DNA from: Streptomyces sp. NBRC 109706
GTDB taxonomy: Bacteria > Actinomycetota > Actinomycetes > Streptomycetales > Streptomycetaceae
DNA length: 64,000 nucleotides
Assembly: GCF_000974485.1 (NCBI RefSeq)
Contig: NZ_BBOM01000004.1
Location: 992,001-1,056,000, forward strand
Direction: 5' to 3'
Shown: piece after piece, positions 15,831 through 28,299 of the stretch
How positions within the stretch are numbered: the stretch's first letter is position 1
Layout of the letters: every line of letters begins with the position of its first letter
Position numbers and translations under genes: made by a program
Notes under the pieces: generated by a model
What the model saw: the letters and a program-made list of their open reading frames with translations, nothing else
The model's database searches: none
What the model was told of the DNA's origin: nothing

Positions 15831-16017
15831 CCCCCTCTGTCATCGGCACCTGAGAGGTTCGCCGCCGCTCTGCCGGGCGTCGGCTTGCACCGTGGGTGGG
15901 GCCGGCGAAACCGGCCCGCTTTTCAGATCTGCCTCCCGCGCGCGGTAACGGGGCCTGAGAGATTCAAGGGAGGACTTGCTCCTTCGGCGCCCCGGAACGA
16001 AAACCGGGGACTCTCCC
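15831..16017 (-). ncRNA. Tandem glycine riboswitch
   Basis: Read on the left-facing strand, aptamer 1 starts GGGAGAG (16017), contains CGCCGAAGGAGCAAG and closes with TGAATCTCTCAGG, then AGGCAGATCTG. Aptamer 2 follows with GGTGCAAGCC, GAACCTCTCAGGT and GACAGAGGGGGAG near 15835. These are the conserved glycine aptamer segments in the usual tandem order, about 60 bases upstream of gcvT. Glycine binding should raise gcvT-gcvH-sdaA expression. Confidence 0.93.
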
Positions 16018-16242
16018 GCGCGTGGTCAAACGGCCGGTATGTACTTGTGGCGAAACGGTGTGGCTGAACTGCGTGGTTGAACAGTGTGGCGAAACCGGGT
16101 GGCCCAAGGCGCGGGCACACGGTCGCGGCCCGGCCATCATCGCACGGATGCCGAGGGGAGCAAGAGCCGAACACCGTTAGGGTTCGCTTCGACCCAGGGG
16201 CCCGCCGACGGGCCGGGAACGACGAGGGAGTGGACAGAGCGG

Positions 16243-17010
16243 ATGAGCGAGCACAGGACGGGGCCCGGATTCGGCGGCGGCTGGCCGAGCAACGAGCTGG
16301 AGGAGACGTTGGCCGCCTCGCTCGGCGTGCCGGACGCGGCCCCCAAGCTCCTCAAGGTGCTCTCCCGCAGCGCCGTCTGGGTTCCGCTGCCCGAGGGCGG
16401 CGGCCCGGAGAACAAGACGCTCGACCTGCCCACCATCGACCTGGCCGGCGGGGTGTTCGTGCCCGTCTTCAGCTCCGCCGAGCAGCTGCACCTCGGCGGC
16501 GCCTCCCATCTGCCGTTCACCGTCGCCCCCGCCTGGGAGTTCGCCCGGGGGCTGCCGCCCCAGGTGGGGATAGCCGTCAACCCGGGCGGCACGGTCGGCA
16601 TCCCGGTGCCGCCGCTCGCCGTCGCCGAGCTGTGCCGCGTCACCCCGGGGGAGCGCACGCCCGGCGTGCCGTCCGGCGCGCGGATGCGGCTGTTCCAGCC
16701 GGACTGGCAGGACGATCCGGTCGACTTCCTGACCGCGGCCGCCGAGGAACTGGCCGCGCTGCCCCCGGTGCGCACCGCGCGCCGGGGCCTGGCGAGCGCC
16801 GAGGGCGGCGCCCCCTCGCTCTTCGTCGGCGTGGAGCTGGACGGCCTGGACGACACCGTCCGGACCGCCGTCAACGAGGCGCTCGGCCGGGCCCTGGCCC
16901 GCCGCCCGGCCGCCTGGCCGGTCCAGCTGGTCCTGTTGGACGCGGCCCAGGACCCGGTGGTGGACTGGCTGCGCGAGTGTGTGGCCCCGTTCTACTCGCG
17001 TGGCGCCTGA
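16243..17010 (+). CDS. SseB-family protein (first of two)
   Basis: This 255-residue protein belongs to the 'enhanced serine sensitivity' SseB family: KLLKVLSRSAVWVPLP and FVPVFSSAEQLHL in the N-terminal domain, and a C-terminal SseB domain ending DPVVDWLRECVAPFYSR. The biochemical role is unknown; the name comes from altered serine sensitivity on overproduction in E. coli. It is divergent from the gcv/sda operon, which gives the serine link some context. ATG 16243 begins a recognisable N-terminus (MSEHRTGPGFGGGW) although its ribosome site is poorly spaced. Confidence 0.8.
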   Translation: MSEHRTGPGFGGGWPSNELEETLAASLGVPDAAPKLLKVLSRSAVWVPLPEGGGPENKTLDLPTIDLAGGVFVPVFSSAEQLHLGGASHLPFTVAPAWEFARGLPPQVGIAVNPGGTVGIPVPPLAVAELCRVTPGERTPGVPSGARMRLFQPDWQDDPVDFLTAAAEELAALPPVRTARRGLASAEGGAPSLFVGVELDGLDDTVRTAVNEALGRALARRPAAWPVQLVLLDAAQDPVVDWLRECVAPFYSRGA

Positions 17011-17132
17011 GGCCGGGGCACCTTGTCAGCTGGCGGACTGGCTCGCAAGCTGCTTGCGGGACGGACACGCGGGGCGGGTCCCGTGAAGGCTTTCGACCGA
17101 GCTGTGCCGCAGCGCGAGGAGGACAGGCCCAG

Positions 17133-17906
17133 GTGAGTGCGGGACAGGGTGTCGAGGAGCTGCTGCCCCAGGTGACGGCGGACCGGTTGGACACCTACGA
17201 GGCACTGCTGGGCGCGCTGGCCGCCGGCGAGGTCTGGATGCTGCTGTGGCAGGGCGCGCCCGGTGCCCCCGACGCCCACTACGGCGGCGTCGAGGTCGAC
17301 GGGTACGGCTACGCGCCCTGTGTCACCTCGGCCGAACAGCTGGCCGTCAGCGGCTGGAACCGGGAGCACGAGGTGGTGCCGGGGCGCGATATCGCCGCCG
17401 CGCTCTACCCGGAGCACTGGGGGCTGTGGCTCAACCCGCACGCGCCCGGCGGCGGTCTCGGCATCCCCTGGCTGGATCTGCGGCGGATCGCCGGCGGCCT
17501 GGACCGGCTGCCGGCCGGCCCGTTGCTGATCAGCGAGCCCAGCGTCGACGTGGACCGGTTCTACGCGCGCCTGGTCGCCCTCGCCCGGCGCACCCCCGTG
17601 CTCCGCGCCCTGTGGCGCGCCTGGGTACGCCCCGCGTTCGGGGTCTCCTATCTGGCCATCGGCCTGGATGTGGACGGGCGGCCGTCGGGTGACACGGACG
17701 CGGTGCGCGCCATGATGCGCGAGGCGGTGGCCGAGGTACCGGACGGGCTGACGGTCGGCACCGTCGCCATGGCGGACGGCTACGATCCGGTCGCCATGTG
17801 GCTGCGCGCCAACACCCGCCCGTTCTACGACCGGGACGCGCCCGGGGTGCCGCGCCCGACCGACCCCGCCGCGGGCGGCACGGGCTACGGCTACCCGGGG
17901 GCCTGA
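17133..17906 (+). CDS. SseB-family protein (second of two)
   Basis: This 257-residue paralogue of the preceding protein has LLGALAAGEVWMLLWQG, YAPCVTSAEQLAVSGWNR, IPWLDLRRIAGGL and a matching C-terminal signature DPVAMWLRANTRPFYDRD, ending in a Gly/Pro/Tyr-rich tail. GTG 17133 lies behind GAGGAGG. The tandem pair looks like an old duplication. Function unknown; no catalytic residues are evident. Confidence 0.75.
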   Translation: MSAGQGVEELLPQVTADRLDTYEALLGALAAGEVWMLLWQGAPGAPDAHYGGVEVDGYGYAPCVTSAEQLAVSGWNREHEVVPGRDIAAALYPEHWGLWLNPHAPGGGLGIPWLDLRRIAGGLDRLPAGPLLISEPSVDVDRFYARLVALARRTPVLRALWRAWVRPAFGVSYLAIGLDVDGRPSGDTDAVRAMMREAVAEVPDGLTVGTVAMADGYDPVAMWLRANTRPFYDRDAPGVPRPTDPAAGGTGYGYPGA

Positions 17907-17997
17907 GGCCGGCGGCCGCGTAGGCCGGGGGTCGACGGGGTACTCGGGGCGGGCAGCCGGGGACCTGGCCGCACCGGGCCGAGAGGAGAGACGCCGC

Positions 17998-18471
17998 ATG
18001 AGCACCGTCAAGAGCACCCTGCCGGACACCACGCTCAAGGTGGTCGGCGAGGCGCTGCAGGGCGCCCTGGTCGACCTGATCGACCTGTCGCTGGTCGCCA
18101 AGCAGACCCACTGGAACATCATCGGACCGCGCTTCCGCTCCGTCCATCTCCAGCTCGACGACGTGGTGACCACCGCCCGCGCCCACTCCGACACGGTCGC
18201 GGAACGCTCCGCCGCGCTCGGCGTCCCCCCGGACGGCCGCGCCGCGACGGTGGCCGCCGGCACCGGGATCGGCGACGCGCCCGAGGGCTGGCAGCGGGAC
18301 GACGCCGCCGTCAGGTCCATGGTGGACGCCCTGGGCGCGGTGATCCTCCGGATGCGGGAGCGGCTGGACGAGGTCGGCCCGGTGGACTCGGTCAGCGAGG
18401 ACGTGCTGATCCAGATCACCAAGGACCTGGAGAAGCACCACTGGATGTTCCAGGCGGAGAACGCCGGCTGA
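17998..18471 (+). CDS. Dps-family ferritin-like DNA-protection protein
   Basis: This 157-residue four-helix-bundle protein carries the Dps ferroxidase signature KQTHWNIIGPRFRSVHLQLDD and a second conserved region near EDVLIQITKDLEKHHWMFQAE. It should assemble as a dodecamer that stores iron and protects DNA under oxidative stress. Streptomyces have several Dps paralogues; this one lacks long tails. GAGAGGAGAG precedes the ATG, and a very strong hairpin follows the stop. Confidence 0.9.
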   Translation: MSTVKSTLPDTTLKVVGEALQGALVDLIDLSLVAKQTHWNIIGPRFRSVHLQLDDVVTTARAHSDTVAERSAALGVPPDGRAATVAAGTGIGDAPEGWQRDDAAVRSMVDALGAVILRMRERLDEVGPVDSVSEDVLIQITKDLEKHHWMFQAENAG

Positions 18472-18483
18472 CCAGCCGGCACG

Positions 18484-18521
18484 GCCGCCGGCCGGCCCGG
18501 GCACCCGGGCCGGCCGGCGGC
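18484..18521 (+). terminator. Terminator hairpin after the Dps gene
   Basis: An uninterrupted GC-rich arm at 18484-18501 (GCCGCCGGCC start) is complementary to 18504-18521; the loop is minimal around GGCACC. TTCTGTCG follows. This is the longest perfect stem in the window. Confidence 0.85.
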
Positions 18522-18667
18522 TTCTGTCGTTTCGGCAGGCACCACCCCTGGGCGGAGGGCCTGTTGAACGCGCCGATCGGCGCGCCCGGGAATTCACGTC
18601 GCCGCGTATGTCGCCAACAAACGGGCATATCATCAACGACAGTTGACGAATTCCGGGGGGTTAACGC

Positions 18668-19759
18668 ATGGCCACTCCGCTCTCCGCCGACAAGGTTGTG
18701 AAGGCGCTCAAGGACGAGGGCGTGAAAATCGTCGAACACAAGAATTGGCGGACACACAATCGAAATAGCGTCGGGGCCTGGGGTCCGGTGCACGGGGTGA
18801 TGGTCCATCACACCGTCACCTCCGGCACCGCCGGCTCCGTGGATCTCTGTTACAACGGGCACTCCTCCCTGCCGGGGCCGCTCTGCCACGGCGTCATCGC
18901 CAAGGACGGCACGGTCTATCTGGTCGGGCACGGCCGGGCGAACCACGCCGGCAGCGGCGACCGGGCCGTGCTGGACGCGGTGATCGCCGAAAGCAAACTG
19001 CCGCCCGACCAGAAGGCCGACACCGACGGCAACAAGCACTTCTACGGATTCGAGTGCGTCAACCTCGGTGACAACAAGGACCCTTGGCCGGCCGTGCAGG
19101 TGGAGGCGATCGTCCGGGCCTCGGCGGCGCTGCTGCGCGCACACGGCTGGGGAAAGTCCGGGGACACCAGCGTGATCGGCCATCTGGAATGGCAGCCGGG
19201 GAAAGTCGACCCGCGTGGCCCCGGCGTCTCCATGGGCGATATCCGCAAGCGGGTCAGCGAACGCCTCAAGCACCCAGCCGACTGGAGCCCGGGCGGCTCC
19301 AACCCGCCCCACGAGGAGGACGACGTGCCCAAGCGGACCCTGTACGGCACCACGGGCGACTACACCCAGACCCTTCAGCCGGGCTCCTGGACCACCCTGA
19401 AGTTCGACCGCAAGTACGGCGGCAAGGGGTGGGAGACCAAGACGCCCGAGCCGTCGGTCGCCTTCGGCGCCTGCTTCTACTCCACCACGGTCGCGGTGCG
19501 CGCCACCGGCCTGAGCCGGGGGCAGGAGCTGCAGATCAGGGTGGCGCACTACGCGGAGAAGGACGGCGGCGGCTTCGAGCGCACGGGCGGCATGCCGATC
19601 AACTCCCCGGTGCACGACGGCGGCGACGCCCACTTCACCTACGCCTGGAACGGCCATCTCTCCGGCTCCCGGCGCCTGCGGGTCGAGGTGGCGCAGCACG
19701 GCGACGGGCCGATCACCATCGACTACGTCAGGGCCGAGACGCTCTACTGGTCCACCTGA
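18668..19759 (+). CDS. N-acetylmuramoyl-L-alanine amidase, endolysin-like, no signal peptide
   Basis: This 363-residue protein has an Amidase_2/PGRP-type domain: VMVHHTVTSG (zinc His), FYGFECVNLGDNKDPW and SVIGHLEWQPGKVDPRGP. After a Pro/Gly linker and HEEDD comes a C-terminal ~140-residue beta-rich domain (residues ~220-363) of unknown type. The N-terminus MATPLSADKVVKAL is not a secretion signal, so it looks like a phage endolysin or a lysis-dependent enzyme rather than an exported autolysin. The start lies behind GGGGGG. No phage structural genes adjoin. Confidence 0.8.
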   Translation: MATPLSADKVVKALKDEGVKIVEHKNWRTHNRNSVGAWGPVHGVMVHHTVTSGTAGSVDLCYNGHSSLPGPLCHGVIAKDGTVYLVGHGRANHAGSGDRAVLDAVIAESKLPPDQKADTDGNKHFYGFECVNLGDNKDPWPAVQVEAIVRASAALLRAHGWGKSGDTSVIGHLEWQPGKVDPRGPGVSMGDIRKRVSERLKHPADWSPGGSNPPHEEDDVPKRTLYGTTGDYTQTLQPGSWTTLKFDRKYGGKGWETKTPEPSVAFGACFYSTTVAVRATGLSRGQELQIRVAHYAEKDGGGFERTGGMPINSPVHDGGDAHFTYAWNGHLSGSRRLRVEVAQHGDGPITIDYVRAETLYWST

Positions 19760-19821
19760 CGGCCCCCGGCGGGCCGGCCGGCCATGGCCGACTGTCAGCG
19801 GTGGGTACTACCGTGGTCACC

Positions 19822-19998
19822 ATGCGCTACGAAGCTCGCCACAGCGAGGCCAGAGGCTGGTATGTGGTCTCCGACGAAGGCCACTTGGCCCATGTCCCCG
19901 ATCCGGACACGCAGGCGTTGCGCGCCGCGCTCTTCGAGCGTGAGGCGGACGCCCTGCGCTGCGCCCTGGAGTTGACCCGCCTTGGCACGCTCAACTGA
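19822..19998 (+). CDS. Small conserved-looking protein, 58 residues
   Basis: ATG 19822 opens a 58-codon frame with good Streptomyces codon bias (MRYEARHSEARGWYVVSDEG), ending in a helix of Ala/Leu/Arg. The N-terminal half looks like a small beta-hairpin (YVVSDEGHLAHVPD). It has no membrane segment and no recognised domain. It lies alone between two amidase genes. No function can be assigned. Confidence 0.6.
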   Translation: MRYEARHSEARGWYVVSDEGHLAHVPDPDTQALRAALFEREADALRCALELTRLGTLN

Positions 19999-20044
19999 CG
20001 CGCGGCGCCCGGGTGGTGCGTTCCTCCGGCTCCTGCTCCGCCGC

Positions 20045-20749
20045 TCAGGGCGCGCCCTCGGTCGGCGTCGGCTCCGGGGAGCGCCCGGCCTCGGCCACCA
20101 GATCGAGATAGCGGTCCCAGTCCCAGTGGGGCCCCGGGCAGATCCTGATCACCTCGGGCACCTCGTTGTGGCCCACGATGTGTTCGCGGTCGACGGGTAT
20201 GTCGTGCCGCGCGCAGATCCCGGCGACCAGCCGGGCCGAGGAGGCGTAGAGCGCGTCCGTCAGATACTCGGGCCGGTCCGCCCAGCCCTCGTGCTCTATC
20301 CCGATGCTGCGCTCGTTGAAGCCCCGGTGGCCCGCGTGGTAGGCCACATCCAACTCCCGTGCCAGCTGGGCGACATGGCCGTCCTCGGAGCGCACCACAT
20401 AGTGGGTGGCCGCGCCGTGCGCCGGATCCTGGAAGACGCGGAGCGTCACGTCATAGGTGGCCTCCGGCAGATGGATCACCACCCGGTCGATCGAGTAGTC
20501 CCGAGGGCGGTTGGCCCTGCGGTAGTTGGCCGAGGACGCCGGCACCCACTCCGCGCCCGGATGGTCCACCTCGCCCTCCACGCGCGGGGAGTCCGCTCCC
20601 GAATACCGCCACCACCAGGTGCTCAGCCGATCCCGCCCGGCGAAGCCCGCCACCCCGGCCGCGCCCACGAGCCCGCCCGTGAGCAGCGCCCGCCGGGGCA
20701 GGCCCCGCTGCCGGCCGCGCCCCGGCGCACCCCCCGCGTGTTCACCCAT
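20045..20749 (-). CDS. Secreted N-acetylmuramoyl-L-alanine amidase, Tat signal
   Basis: This 234-residue exported zinc amidase starts with a twin-arginine-like leader (GLPRRALLTGGLVGAAGVAG) after ATG 20749, which has GGAGG at good spacing. The catalytic domain shows VVIHLPEATYD, ATHYVVRSEDG, AYHAGHRGFNERSIGIEHEG and VGHNEVPEVIRICPGPHWDWD. The last motif has Cys where many amidases have Asp, as in T7 lysozyme. It probably trims peptide stems of cell-wall glycan strands. It is divergent from the cysteine desulfurase gene. Confidence 0.88.
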   Translation of the reverse strand: MGEHAGGAPGRGRQRGLPRRALLTGGLVGAAGVAGFAGRDRLSTWWWRYSGADSPRVEGEVDHPGAEWVPASSANYRRANRPRDYSIDRVVIHLPEATYDVTLRVFQDPAHGAATHYVVRSEDGHVAQLARELDVAYHAGHRGFNERSIGIEHEGWADRPEYLTDALYASSARLVAGICARHDIPVDREHIVGHNEVPEVIRICPGPHWDWDRYLDLVAEAGRSPEPTPTEGAP

Positions 20750-20821
20750 CGTGACCTCCGGCTGGGAGAACGGTCGGTGACCGCGAGGGGTTCCGCCGGG
20801 CGTCCGTCCCCGGCCGGCTCG

Positions 20822-20827
20822 TAGAAT
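20822..20827 (+). promoter_or_regulatory. -10-like box TAGAAT before the cysteine desulfurase
   Basis: TAGAAT lies 10 bases before ATG 20838. There is no ribosome site between them, so transcription may begin at or next to the start codon. Confidence 0.45.
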
Positions 20828-20837
20828 CGGCGGCATC

Positions 20838-22007
20838 ATGCCCTACTTCGACCACGCGGCCACCACGCCCATGCTGCCCGAGGCCCAGGCGGTGATGGCC
20901 GCCCATCTCGGGCTCACCGGCAACGCCTCCGCGCTCCATGCCTCGGGGCGGCGGGCGCGGCGCATCGTGGAGGAGGGCAGGGAGGAGCTGGCCGGCGCGC
21001 TGGGCGCCCGCCCCAGCGAGGTCGTCTTCACCTCCGGCGGCACCGAGGCGGACAATCTCGCGGTCAAGGGGCTCTACTGGTCCCGCCGCGCGGCCGATCC
21101 GCGCCGGGTGCGGCTGCTGGCCAGCCCGGTGGAGCACCACGCGGTGCTGGATGTGGTGCGCTGGCTCGCCGAGCACGAGGGCGCCGAGGTGGAGTGGCTG
21201 CCCGTGGACGCGGTGGGCCGGGTCAGCCCCGAGACGCTGCGCGCCCGGATCGAGCGGGCCCCCGAGACGGTGGCGCTGATCACCGTCATGTGGGCCAACA
21301 ACGAGATCGGCACCATCCAGCCCATCGCCGAACTCAGCGCGCTGGCCGCCGAGTTCGACATTCCCATGCATGCCGACGCGGTGCAGGCCGTGGGCCAGCT
21401 CCCGGTGCGTTTCGGGGAGTCGGGGCTGGCCGCGCTCACCGTCTCGGGGCACAAGATCGGCGGCCCGCTCGGCGTCGGCGCGCTGCTGCTCTCCCGCGAC
21501 GCCACCCCGGTGCCGGTGCTGCACGGCGGCGGCCAGGAGCGCGATGTGCGCTCCGGCACGCTGGACGTGCCCGCCATCGCCGCCTTCGCCACCGCGGCCA
21601 CCCATGCGGTGGCCCGTCAGCCGCGCTTCGCCGACGAGGTCGGCGCGCTGCGCGACCTGCTGGTCGCCGAGGTGGTCGAGGCGGTGCCCGACGCCCGGCT
21701 CAGCGGCGATCCGGACCCCGCGGGCCGGCTCCCCGGCAACGCGCACTTCGCGTTCCCCGGCTGCGAGGGCGACGCGCTGCTGCTGCTGCTGGACGCGCAG
21801 GGCATCGAATGCTCCACTGGCTCCGCCTGCACGGCCGGCGTCGCCCAGCCCAGCCATGTGCTGCTGGCCTCCGGCGCCGATCCGGAACTGGCGCGCGGCA
21901 CCCTCAGGTTCAGTCTCGGCTTCACCACGACCGGGGCCGAGGTCGCCGCCCTCGCCGAGGCGATCGGCCCGGCCGTCGCCCGGGCCCGGGCCGCCGGGCT
22001 CAGCTGA
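20838..22007 (+). CDS. Cysteine desulfurase (IscS/NifS family)
   Basis: This 389-residue PLP enzyme removes sulfur from cysteine as a protein persulfide. Seen: [44 protein letters not shown] (PLP Lys) and the mobile catalytic loop [14 protein letters not shown] (Cys). mnmA follows after 24 bases, so it probably supplies sulfur for 2-thiouridine formation in tRNA. The short active-site loop spacing places it with IscS-type rather than SufS-type enzymes. Confidence 0.93.
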   Translation: MPYFDHAATTPMLPEAQAVMAAHLGLTGNASALHASGRRARRIVEEGREELAGALGARPSEVVFTSGGTEADNLAVKGLYWSRRAADPRRVRLLASPVEHHAVLDVVRWLAEHEGAEVEWLPVDAVGRVSPETLRARIERAPETVALITVMWANNEIGTIQPIAELSALAAEFDIPMHADAVQAVGQLPVRFGESGLAALTVSGHKIGGPLGVGALLLSRDATPVPVLHGGGQERDVRSGTLDVPAIAAFATAATHAVARQPRFADEVGALRDLLVAEVVEAVPDARLSGDPDPAGRLPGNAHFAFPGCEGDALLLLLDAQGIECSTGSACTAGVAQPSHVLLASGADPELARGTLRFSLGFTTTGAEVAALAEAIGPAVARARAAGLS

Positions 22008-22031
22008 CGGAAGTCGTACCCTGGACGGGCT

Positions 22032-23195
22032 ATGACTGACTTCCCCGGTGCCCCCACCGGCCCCCGTACCGGCCCCCGACTGCGCGTGCTGGCCGCGATG
22101 TCCGGCGGCGTCGACTCGGCGGTCGCCGCCGCCCGCGCCGCCGAGGCCGGGCACGAGGTGACCGGCGTCCATCTCGCGCTCTCCGCCAACCCGCAGTCCT
22201 TCCGCACCGGCGCCCGCGGCTGCTGCACCGTCGAGGACTCGCGGGACGCCCGCAGGGCCGCCGATGTGATCGGCATCCCGTTCTATGTGTGGGATCTCGC
22301 CGAGCGGTTCCGCGCCGAGGTCGTCGAGGACTTCATCGACGAGTACCGGGCCGGCCGCACGCCCAACCCGTGTCTGCGCTGCAACGAGAAGATCAAGTTC
22401 GCCGCCCTGTTGGACCGGGCGCTGGCGCTCGGCTTCGACGCCGTCTGCACCGGCCACTACGCCAGCGTCCGGCGCACCGCCGACGGCGGCCGGGAGCTGC
22501 ACCGGGCCAGCGATATGAGCAAGGACCAGAGCTATGTGCTGGGGGTGCTCGACGACCGGCAGTTGGCGCACGCGATGTTCCCGCTGGGCGACACCCGTTC
22601 CACCAAGGACGAGATCAGGGCCGAGGCCGAGCGGCGCGGCCTGGCGGTGGCCAGGAAGCCGGACAGCCACGACATCTGCTTCATCGCCGACGGCGACACC
22701 CAGGGCTTTCTCGCGAAGCACCTGGGCTCCGTTGAGGGCGACATCGTGGACCAGGACGGCACCACGCTCGGCACCCACCAGGGCGCCCACGGCTTCACCA
22801 TCGGCCAGCGGCGCGGACTGCGTCTCGGCCGTCCGGCGCCGGACGGCAAGCCGCGCTATGTGCTGGACATCTCGCCGGTGGAGAACACCGTCACGGTCGG
22901 CCCGGCCGAGGCGTTGGACGTCGCGGCGCTGACCGCCATCCGTCCCCGCTGGTGCGGCGGCGCCGCGCCGGCCGGGGTCGGCCGCTACACGGCGCAGCTG
23001 CGGGCGCACGGCGCCGAGACGCCGGTGAGCGCCGAGCTGGTCGACGGCGAGCTTCGGGTGGCGTTCGACGCGCCGGTGCGCGGCGTGGCGCCCGGCCAGG
23101 CCGTCGTGCTCTACGACGGCAGCCGGGTGGTCGGTTCGGCGACCATCGCGGCCACCACCGGCGCCGTCGCCCCCGCGGGCCGGGCCGCCGGCTGA
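22032..23195 (+). CDS. mnmA: tRNA-specific 2-thiouridylase
   Basis: MnmA adenylates and thiolates U34 of Glu, Gln and Lys tRNAs. The 387-residue protein has [18 protein letters not shown] (PP-loop), [13 protein letters not shown] and [13 protein letters not shown], giving the two catalytic cysteines, and [17 protein letters not shown] ten bases upstream without a ribosome site suggests a leaderless or very short-leader transcript. It follows the cysteine desulfurase gene directly. Confidence 0.95.
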   Translation: MTDFPGAPTGPRTGPRLRVLAAMSGGVDSAVAAARAAEAGHEVTGVHLALSANPQSFRTGARGCCTVEDSRDARRAADVIGIPFYVWDLAERFRAEVVEDFIDEYRAGRTPNPCLRCNEKIKFAALLDRALALGFDAVCTGHYASVRRTADGGRELHRASDMSKDQSYVLGVLDDRQLAHAMFPLGDTRSTKDEIRAEAERRGLAVARKPDSHDICFIADGDTQGFLAKHLGSVEGDIVDQDGTTLGTHQGAHGFTIGQRRGLRLGRPAPDGKPRYVLDISPVENTVTVGPAEALDVAALTAIRPRWCGGAAPAGVGRYTAQLRAHGAETPVSAELVDGELRVAFDAPVRGVAPGQAVVLYDGSRVVGSATIAATTGAVAPAGRAAG

Positions 23196-23216
23196 CGGCG
23201 GGCGCGGCGTCGGGCC

Positions 23217-24017
23217 TCAGCCCAGGTCGGTGCGCCGGTTGCGGAGCACCGGCAGGGTGGCCCTGGCCGAGTCCGTCGCCGCCTCGTCCAGATCGGCCAC
23301 CAGCAGCCCGGGGGCGCCGTCGAGCCGCGCGACGACCTCGCCGAGCGGCGAAACCACCATGCTGTGCCCGATGCCGGTGGGCGCCGAGGTGGCGGGGGGA
23401 TCGCCGACCGTCGCCGGATCGGCCTGGCCGACGGCCAGCACCCAGCTGGTGCTGTCCAACGCCCTGGCCCGCACCAGCACCTCCCACTGCTCGGCCTTCC
23501 CCGGGCCGGCGCCCCAGGAGGCGGGCAGCACCATGACCCGCGCGCCCCGGCGCGCGAGCCGGTCGAACAGCTCGGGGAAGCGCACGTCGTAGCAGGTGGC
23601 GAAGCCCAGCGTCAGACCGTCGAGGGACGCGGTCACCACCCGGTCGCCGGGGGCGACGGTGGCCGATTCGGCGAAGTCGAACGCGTCGAAGAGATGCAGC
23701 TTGTCGTAGTGGGTGTCGACGCCACGGCCGGTGATCAACAGGGTGTTGCGCACCCGTCCCCGGTCGCCCGGGGTGAACATCCCGGCCACCAGCAGCACCC
23801 CGGTGCGCCTGGCGATCTCCCGCACCGCGTTCGCCCAGGGTCCGTCGAGCGGCTCGGCCAGCGGCGCCAGGGGCACGCCGAACCTCGCCATCGTCGCCTC
23901 GGGGAAGACCACCAGATCGGCGCCCCGCGCGGCGGCCAGCTCGGTCTGTTCGGCGACCAGCCGCAGGTTCTCCGCCGGCTCGGTTCCACCGGCCAGTTGA
24001 CTGAGCGCGATCCGCAT
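23217..24017 (-). CDS. Carbon-nitrogen hydrolase (nitrilase superfamily)
   Basis: This 266-residue protein keeps the Glu-Lys-Cys triad of the superfamily: VVFPEATM, HYDKLHLFDAF and LGFATCYDVRFPELF. The layout most resembles Nit1/Nit2-type omega-amidases that repair deaminated glutathione, but substrate cannot be fixed by eye. Start ATG 24017 gives the canonical first strand RIALSQLAGG. It is divergent from an SDR gene, with only 45 bases between starts, and convergent with mnmA. Confidence 0.88.
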   Translation of the reverse strand: MRIALSQLAGGTEPAENLRLVAEQTELAAARGADLVVFPEATMARFGVPLAPLAEPLDGPWANAVREIARRTGVLLVAGMFTPGDRGRVRNTLLITGRGVDTHYDKLHLFDAFDFAESATVAPGDRVVTASLDGLTLGFATCYDVRFPELFDRLARRGARVMVLPASWGAGPGKAEQWEVLVRARALDSTSWVLAVGQADPATVGDPPATSAPTGIGHSMVVSPLGEVVARLDGAPGLLVADLDEAATDSARATLPVLRNRRTDLG

Positions 24018-24062
24018 GGGGGCACGTCCTTCCGCGTCGGAGGCAGGAGGGACCATGTTCCT

Positions 24063-24752
24063 ATGGCGACACATGTGATCACAGGCGCGGGTTCCGGTAT
24101 CGGCGCGGCTCTCGCCGAGCGGCTGCTGGCGCGCGGCGACGAGTTGTGGCTCTGGGCGAGGAACGCGGGGCGCGCGAAGGAGCTTCGGGAGCGTTTTCCC
24201 GGCGCGCACACCCTGGTGGGCGACCTCGCCGAGCCCGAGCGCCTGTCCTGGGCGCTGGGCCACCAGTCCCCGCCGGACCGGGTGGACTCGCTGACGCACA
24301 GCGCGGGCGTGGTCGAGCTGGGCGAGGTGGGCGAGTTGACGCCGAAGGTGTGGCAGTCCGTGCTCGCCGCCAACCTGCTGGCGCCGGCCGAGCTGACCCG
24401 GCTGCTGCTGCCCCAACTGCGGGCCGCCCGTGGCCATGTGGTCTTCGTCAACTCGGGCGCCGGGCTCCGCGCCAACCCGCACTGGGGCGCCTATGCGGCC
24501 AGCAAGCACGGGCTGCGCGCGCTCGCCGACTCGCTGCGCGGCGAGGAACGGGCGAACGGGCTGCGGGTCACCACCGTCTACCCGGGCCGCACGGCCACCC
24601 CCATGCAGAGCAAGGTGCACCAGCAGGAGGGCCGCGCCTACGATCCTGAGGTCTGGATGCCGCCCGAGGCGGTGGCCGAGACCGTGCTCACCGCGCTCGA
24701 CCTGCCGCGCTCCACCGAGATCACCGATCTGCAGGTGCGCCCGACGCACTGA
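24063..24752 (+). CDS. Short-chain dehydrogenase/reductase
   Basis: This 229-residue SDR has the NADP-binding TGAGSGIGAALAERL, THSAGVVELG, and the catalytic YAASKHG with Ser in VFVNSGAG. The short length and THSAG variant fit the group of small SDRs annotated only as oxidoreductases. AGGAGGG lies 11 bases upstream of the start. Substrate unknown; it neighbours a nitrilase and a MetE-like gene without an obvious shared pathway. Confidence 0.85.
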   Translation: MATHVITGAGSGIGAALAERLLARGDELWLWARNAGRAKELRERFPGAHTLVGDLAEPERLSWALGHQSPPDRVDSLTHSAGVVELGEVGELTPKVWQSVLAANLLAPAELTRLLLPQLRAARGHVVFVNSGAGLRANPHWGAYAASKHGLRALADSLRGEERANGLRVTTVYPGRTATPMQSKVHQQEGRAYDPEVWMPPEAVAETVLTALDLPRSTEITDLQVRPTH

Positions 24753-24766
24753 CCCCGGGCGTTCCG

Positions 24767-24772
24767 TACGCT
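24767..24772 (+). promoter_or_regulatory. -10-like box TACGCT, possible leaderless start
   Basis: TACGCT ends exactly seven bases before GTG 24780, the spacing expected if transcription starts on the first base of the coding sequence. No ribosome site is present. Confidence 0.45.
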
Positions 24773-24779
24773 GCCTCGG

Positions 24780-28042
<3,263 letters not shown>

Positions 28043-28299
28043 CGCTGATGACCAGCGTCGTTCCCCGTCGGGCGCGGCCCGGGGCGCCCGTCCGGCGGGG
28101 GCGGCGCCGGCTTTCCGGTGCCCGCCGGAGGCGTACGCCCGACTCGCCAGCGGCATATACCAGGGGAACGCGATCCCTCGGGTCGCTTTCGGCAAGCCGT
28201 CAAGTTCCCTGCCCCAGGCGGTGGTTGGCCGCCTAGGGTGGACAGGGCGCGCGCGCCTTCCCGGCGTGTGGGTCGAGCCGGTCCGGAGAGGTTCCCGCC

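Noticed and set aside
18668..19998. Prophage remnant around the endolysin-like amidase
   Set aside because: No integrase, holin, capsid or tail gene and no att-like repeat is visible; flanking genes are housekeeping.
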